This document shows, in pieces, positions 61,890 through 64,000 of a stretch of 64,000 nt of DNA. Source of the DNA: Candidatus Desulfovibrio intestinipullorum (GTDB lineage: Bacteria > Desulfobacterota > Desulfovibrionia > Desulfovibrionales > Desulfovibrionaceae); contig DXHV01000062.1 of NCBI GenBank assembly GCA_019113165.1, positions 1 through 64,000 on the forward strand. The letters are read 5' to 3'. Made by a program: the position numbers and the translations under genes. The notes under the pieces were generated by a model that was not told where the DNA came from, did not search any database, and saw nothing but the letters and a program-made list of their open reading frames with translations. Positions within the stretch are counted from its first letter, which is position 1. Each line of letters opens with the position of its first letter.

Positions 61890-63068
61890 ATGCCCATTCA
61901 AAGAATGACGGATATGAATCTGCGCGGAAAAACCCTGGTCATTCGCGAAGATCTGAACGTTCCCCTGAAGAACGGAAAAATCTCCAATGACAAGCGCATC
62001 CGCGCTGCCCTGCCCACCATTGAATATGCCCTGGAACAGGGTGCAGGTGTCATCATTCTCTCCCACCTCGGCCGTCCCAAGGAAGGCGTGTTCGACGAAC
62101 AGACCTCCCTGGCTCCCGTGGCTGCCAGGCTTCAGGAATGCCTGGGCCGTCAGGTGCTGCTGACCAGCGACTTTGAAACGGCCAAAACCGTCCGCCCCGG
62201 TGGCGTGGTGGTCTTTGAAAACGTGCGCTGCTTCAAGGGCGAAAAGGCCAACGACCCCGAACTGGCCAAAAAGCTGGCCGACATGGGCGACATCTATGTG
62301 ATGGACGCCTTTGCCACGGCCCACAGGGCCCAGGCGTCCACCGAAGGCGCCATCCGTGCCGCCAAGGCTGCCTGCGCAGGCCCCCTGCTCATGGCCGAGC
62401 TCGACGCCTTTGCCAGGGTGCTGGACGAGCCCAAGCGTCCCCTGGTGGCCGTCATCGGCGGATCCAAGGTGTCCACCAAGCTGGAACTGCTGAACAATCT
62501 TCTGGACCGCGTGGACAGGCTCATCGTGGGCGGCGGCATTGCCAATACCCTTCTGGCCGCCTCGGGCTACAACGTGGCCAAATCCCTCTATGAACCCGAG
62601 CTCATCGACGAGTCCAAAAAGATCATGGCCAAGGCCGAAGCCATGGGCAAACCCATTCCGCTGATGAAGGACGTTGTCACGGCTGCCCAGCTGGCAGAAG
62701 ACGAACCAACCGTGACCTGCGGCATCGAGGAAGTGCCCTCGGACAACATGATTCTGGACATCGGTCCGGAAACAGCCAAAATGTACGGCGAAATCCTGAC
62801 CAATGCCGCAACCATTGTCTGGAACGGTCCGGTGGGCGCCTTCGAGACCAGGCCCTTTGGCGAGGGCACAAAGGCCATTGCCCAGAGCATGGCCGATTCC
62901 AGCGCCTTTGTCGTGGTCGGTGGCGGCGACTCCGTTGCTGCCGTGGAAGGCTACGGCCTGGCCGACAAGATGGGCTACATCTCCACCGGCGGCGGCGCCT
63001 TCCTGGAACTCTTTGAAGGCAAGAAACTGCCCGCAGTGGCTGCTCTGGAAGACCGCGGACAGGAGTAG
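61890..63068 (+). CDS. pgk: Phosphoglycerate kinase
   Basis: From the ATG at 61890 (GGAGG 5 bases upstream) the 392-residue protein has VIREDLNVPLKNGKISNDKRI near the N-terminus (split, substrate-binding), SHLGRPKEG near 53, VIGGSKVSTKLELL near 187 and the C-terminal hinge GGGDSVAAVE and STGGGAFLE. It makes ATP from 1,3-bisphosphoglycerate. An upstream ATG would add a non-conserved stretch. Confidence 0.97.
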   Translation: MPIQRMTDMNLRGKTLVIREDLNVPLKNGKISNDKRIRAALPTIEYALEQGAGVIILSHLGRPKEGVFDEQTSLAPVAARLQECLGRQVLLTSDFETAKTVRPGGVVVFENVRCFKGEKANDPELAKKLADMGDIYVMDAFATAHRAQASTEGAIRAAKAACAGPLLMAELDAFARVLDEPKRPLVAVIGGSKVSTKLELLNNLLDRVDRLIVGGGIANTLLAASGYNVAKSLYEPELIDESKKIMAKAEAMGKPIPLMKDVVTAAQLAEDEPTVTCGIEEVPSDNMILDIGPETAKMYGEILTNAATIVWNGPVGAFETRPFGEGTKAIAQSMADSSAFVVVGGGDSVAAVEGYGLADKMGYISTGGGAFLELFEGKKLPAVAALEDRGQE

Positions 63069-63072
63069 AAGC

Positions 63073-63101
63073 TTGACATCCGCACCGCTTGTGACATACA
63101 C
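63073..63101 (+). promoter_or_regulatory. Promoter of the SRP RNA
   Basis: TTGACA (63073-63078) is a perfect -35 box. CATACA (63095-63100) lies 16 bases further and fits -10 moderately. The RNA starts a few bases later. Confidence 0.65.
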
Positions 63102-63105
63102 AGTT

Positions 63106-63188
63106 CCTGCCGGGTGGCGGTAGCGCTGCCAACCCCGTCAGGTCCGAAAGGAAGCAGCGGTAACAGAAGTTGCCGGGTACCCGGCATT
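63106..63188 (+). ncRNA. ffs: Signal recognition particle 4.5S RNA
   Basis: The outer stem TGCCGGGT (63108-63115) / ACCCGGCA (63179-63186) encloses the conserved SRP domain IV: CGTCAGGTCCGAAAGGAAGC (63136-63155), followed by AGCGGTAACAGAAG. This is the small bacterial SRP RNA that binds Ffh. A T-stretch follows at 63187. Exact ends are estimated. Confidence 0.93.
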
Positions 63189-63203
63189 TTCCAGTGACTC
63201 TTC

Positions 63204-63241
63204 AGAGGAAATCTGTGCAAAAGCAGGTTTCCTCTTTTTTT
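63204..63241 (+). terminator. Terminator after ffs
   Basis: AGAGGAAA (63204-63211) pairs with TTTCCTCT (63228-63235), with further loop pairing, followed by a run of T. Confidence 0.85.
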
Positions 63242-63389
63242 GTCCCGTCTTTTCCTCGTGTTGTTCCGTTTTTCCTGCTGGCCCTTGCTCTGCTCCCCCT
63301 GGTTCCCTTCTTTCTGCAGGGAGTCAGCCTTTCAGCCCGGCCGCATGATGTGCAGACAATGTCGGGCTCCTTGCCAGGCATGGCCTGAC

Positions 63390-64000
63390 TCACAGGGAAT
63401 AATAGTTCTGCAGCAGTGGTGCTGCCTGCTGCAGGAGGGCCTCCAGCTGCGTCCTGCCAAGCCCCCCCTTCCCTTGCAGACGCTCCAGTTCCTGATCCAG
63501 ATGGAAGATGGGCCAGTCCGAACCAAAGAAGCAGTGGTCAAAGGGGAGGAGGCGCAGCAGGCCTTGCAGGGTCTTTTCATCAAGGTAGGCTGTGGTGCTC
63601 GAGGTATCGAACCATAAATGCGGGCAGCGCACCCCTGCAAAAACCTCCGCCACATGCTGCCACATGTGGTAGCCTCCCAGATGGGCAGCTATGATATCCA
63701 CCCTGGGAAAGTTTTGGGCAAGCTTCAGCAGGGCCTGAGGGGAAGAGGGCGCCGTCCTGGGAGAAGCGGGGCTTCCCACGTGGAAGAGCACGCAAAAACG
63801 CCCCTCGCAGGCTTCCAGCAGCGCACAAAGCCCGGGGTCTGCCATGGAAAAGCCCTGATAGTCGGGATGGAGCTTGATGCCGCCTATGCCGTGCACTGCC
63901 AGGCGATCCAGCTCTTCGGCCCAGTCGCTGCCCCCGGGATGCACGGTGCCAAAGGGGATGATCCGTTCGTCTGTCTTGCGCAGGGAAAAGGCAAAGTTGT
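63390..64000 (-). CDS. Amidohydrolase-family (TIM-barrel) protein, 5' end beyond window
   Basis: The visible 203 residues contain GIGGIKLHPDYQGFSM, VLFHVGSPASP, IIAAHLGGYHMW, LWFDTSSTTAYLD and FGSDWPIFHLDQEL. These are the beta-strand motifs of amidohydrolase_2 (PF04909) enzymes with metal-binding His and Asp. The frame stays open through base 64000, so the N-terminal part with the first HxH motif is missing. It is convergent with ffs. Substrate unknown. Confidence 0.82.
   Translation of the reverse strand, partial: NFAFSLRKTDERIIPFGTVHPGGSDWAEELDRLAVHGIGGIKLHPDYQGFSMADPGLCALLEACEGRFCVLFHVGSPASPRTAPSSPQALLKLAQNFPRVDIIAAHLGGYHMWQHVAEVFAGVRCPHLWFDTSSTTAYLDEKTLQGLLRLLPFDHCFFGSDWPIFHLDQELERLQGKGGLGRTQLEALLQQAAPLLQNYYSL

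Noticed and set aside
1..64000. CRISPR array, prophage or rRNA operon
   Set aside because: No regularly spaced direct repeats, phage structural genes or rRNA signatures were seen anywhere in the window.

Overview
The window is GC-rich, densely packed bacterial chromosome. It most resembles a sulfate-reducing Desulfovibrionaceae member (Desulfovibrio/Bilophila-like). That is inferred from gene content and order: thrS-infC-rpmI-rplT-pheS-pheT-merR-rpe-tkt-pgk, rpmH-rnpA-yidD-yidC-jag-mnmE, a dehydrogenase/glutamate-synthase-like flavoprotein pair (NfnAB/SudAB type), an ASKHA/2Fe-2S corrinoid-activator-like protein and an Rsm22-type methyltransferase. No phylogenetic computation was possible, so the genus is left open. 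No CRISPR array, rRNA operon or prophage is visible.

Layout. 1-126: the 5' end of a group II intron on the minus strand, running off the left edge and sitting directly behind an intrinsic terminator. 247-8046 (minus): YdjM-like membrane hydrolase, MoxR-type AAA ATPase + VWA metallopeptidase-like gene pair with a small third gene, Rsm22-like methyltransferase, and an ASKHA ferredoxin protein. 8056-9530: an orphan IS630-like HTH protein and a FliM-like protein with a long acidic linker. 9560-11163: thiD-truA. 11630-14554: methyltransferase, CoA-binding protein, cysteine-cluster protein, DUF169 protein. 14716-20532 (minus): one probable operon of DedA, HpcH/HpaI aldolase, NAD-dependent epimerase, KdsB-like cytidylyltransferase, left-handed beta-helix acyltransferase, HAD phosphatase and a DUF3829 lipoprotein. 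It is interrupted by a 99-bp AT-rich MITE-like element. This set looks like a pathway for a CMP-activated keto-deoxy sugar acid and is the best candidate for an undescribed system.

20740-27089: secreted alpha/beta hydrolase, small membrane protein, a frameshifted ribbon-helix-helix antitoxin, RNase J, TolC. 27536-33159: NfnAB-like pair, PHP phosphatase, tandem ATP-binding-cassette protein, and a DapF-fold epimerase resembling amino-acid racemases. 33579-36167: secreted VWA-OmpA protein, lipoprotein, shikimate kinase.

36669-48966: ribosomal protein/membrane insertase/tRNA modification block (rpmH to mnmE), a DEDDy exonuclease coupled to a CofD-like gene, an RluA-type pseudouridine synthase, a DUF47-PiT phosphate transport pair behind a nested inverted repeat, a DksA/TraR zinc-finger protein, and dut-argD. 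49324-64000: trmFO, tRNA-Val(GAC) with a clear promoter, thrS and infC (apparent AUA start), rpmI, rplT, pheS, a small secreted protein, pheT, MerR, rpe, tkt, pgk, the SRP 4.5S RNA and a partial amidohydrolase at the right edge.
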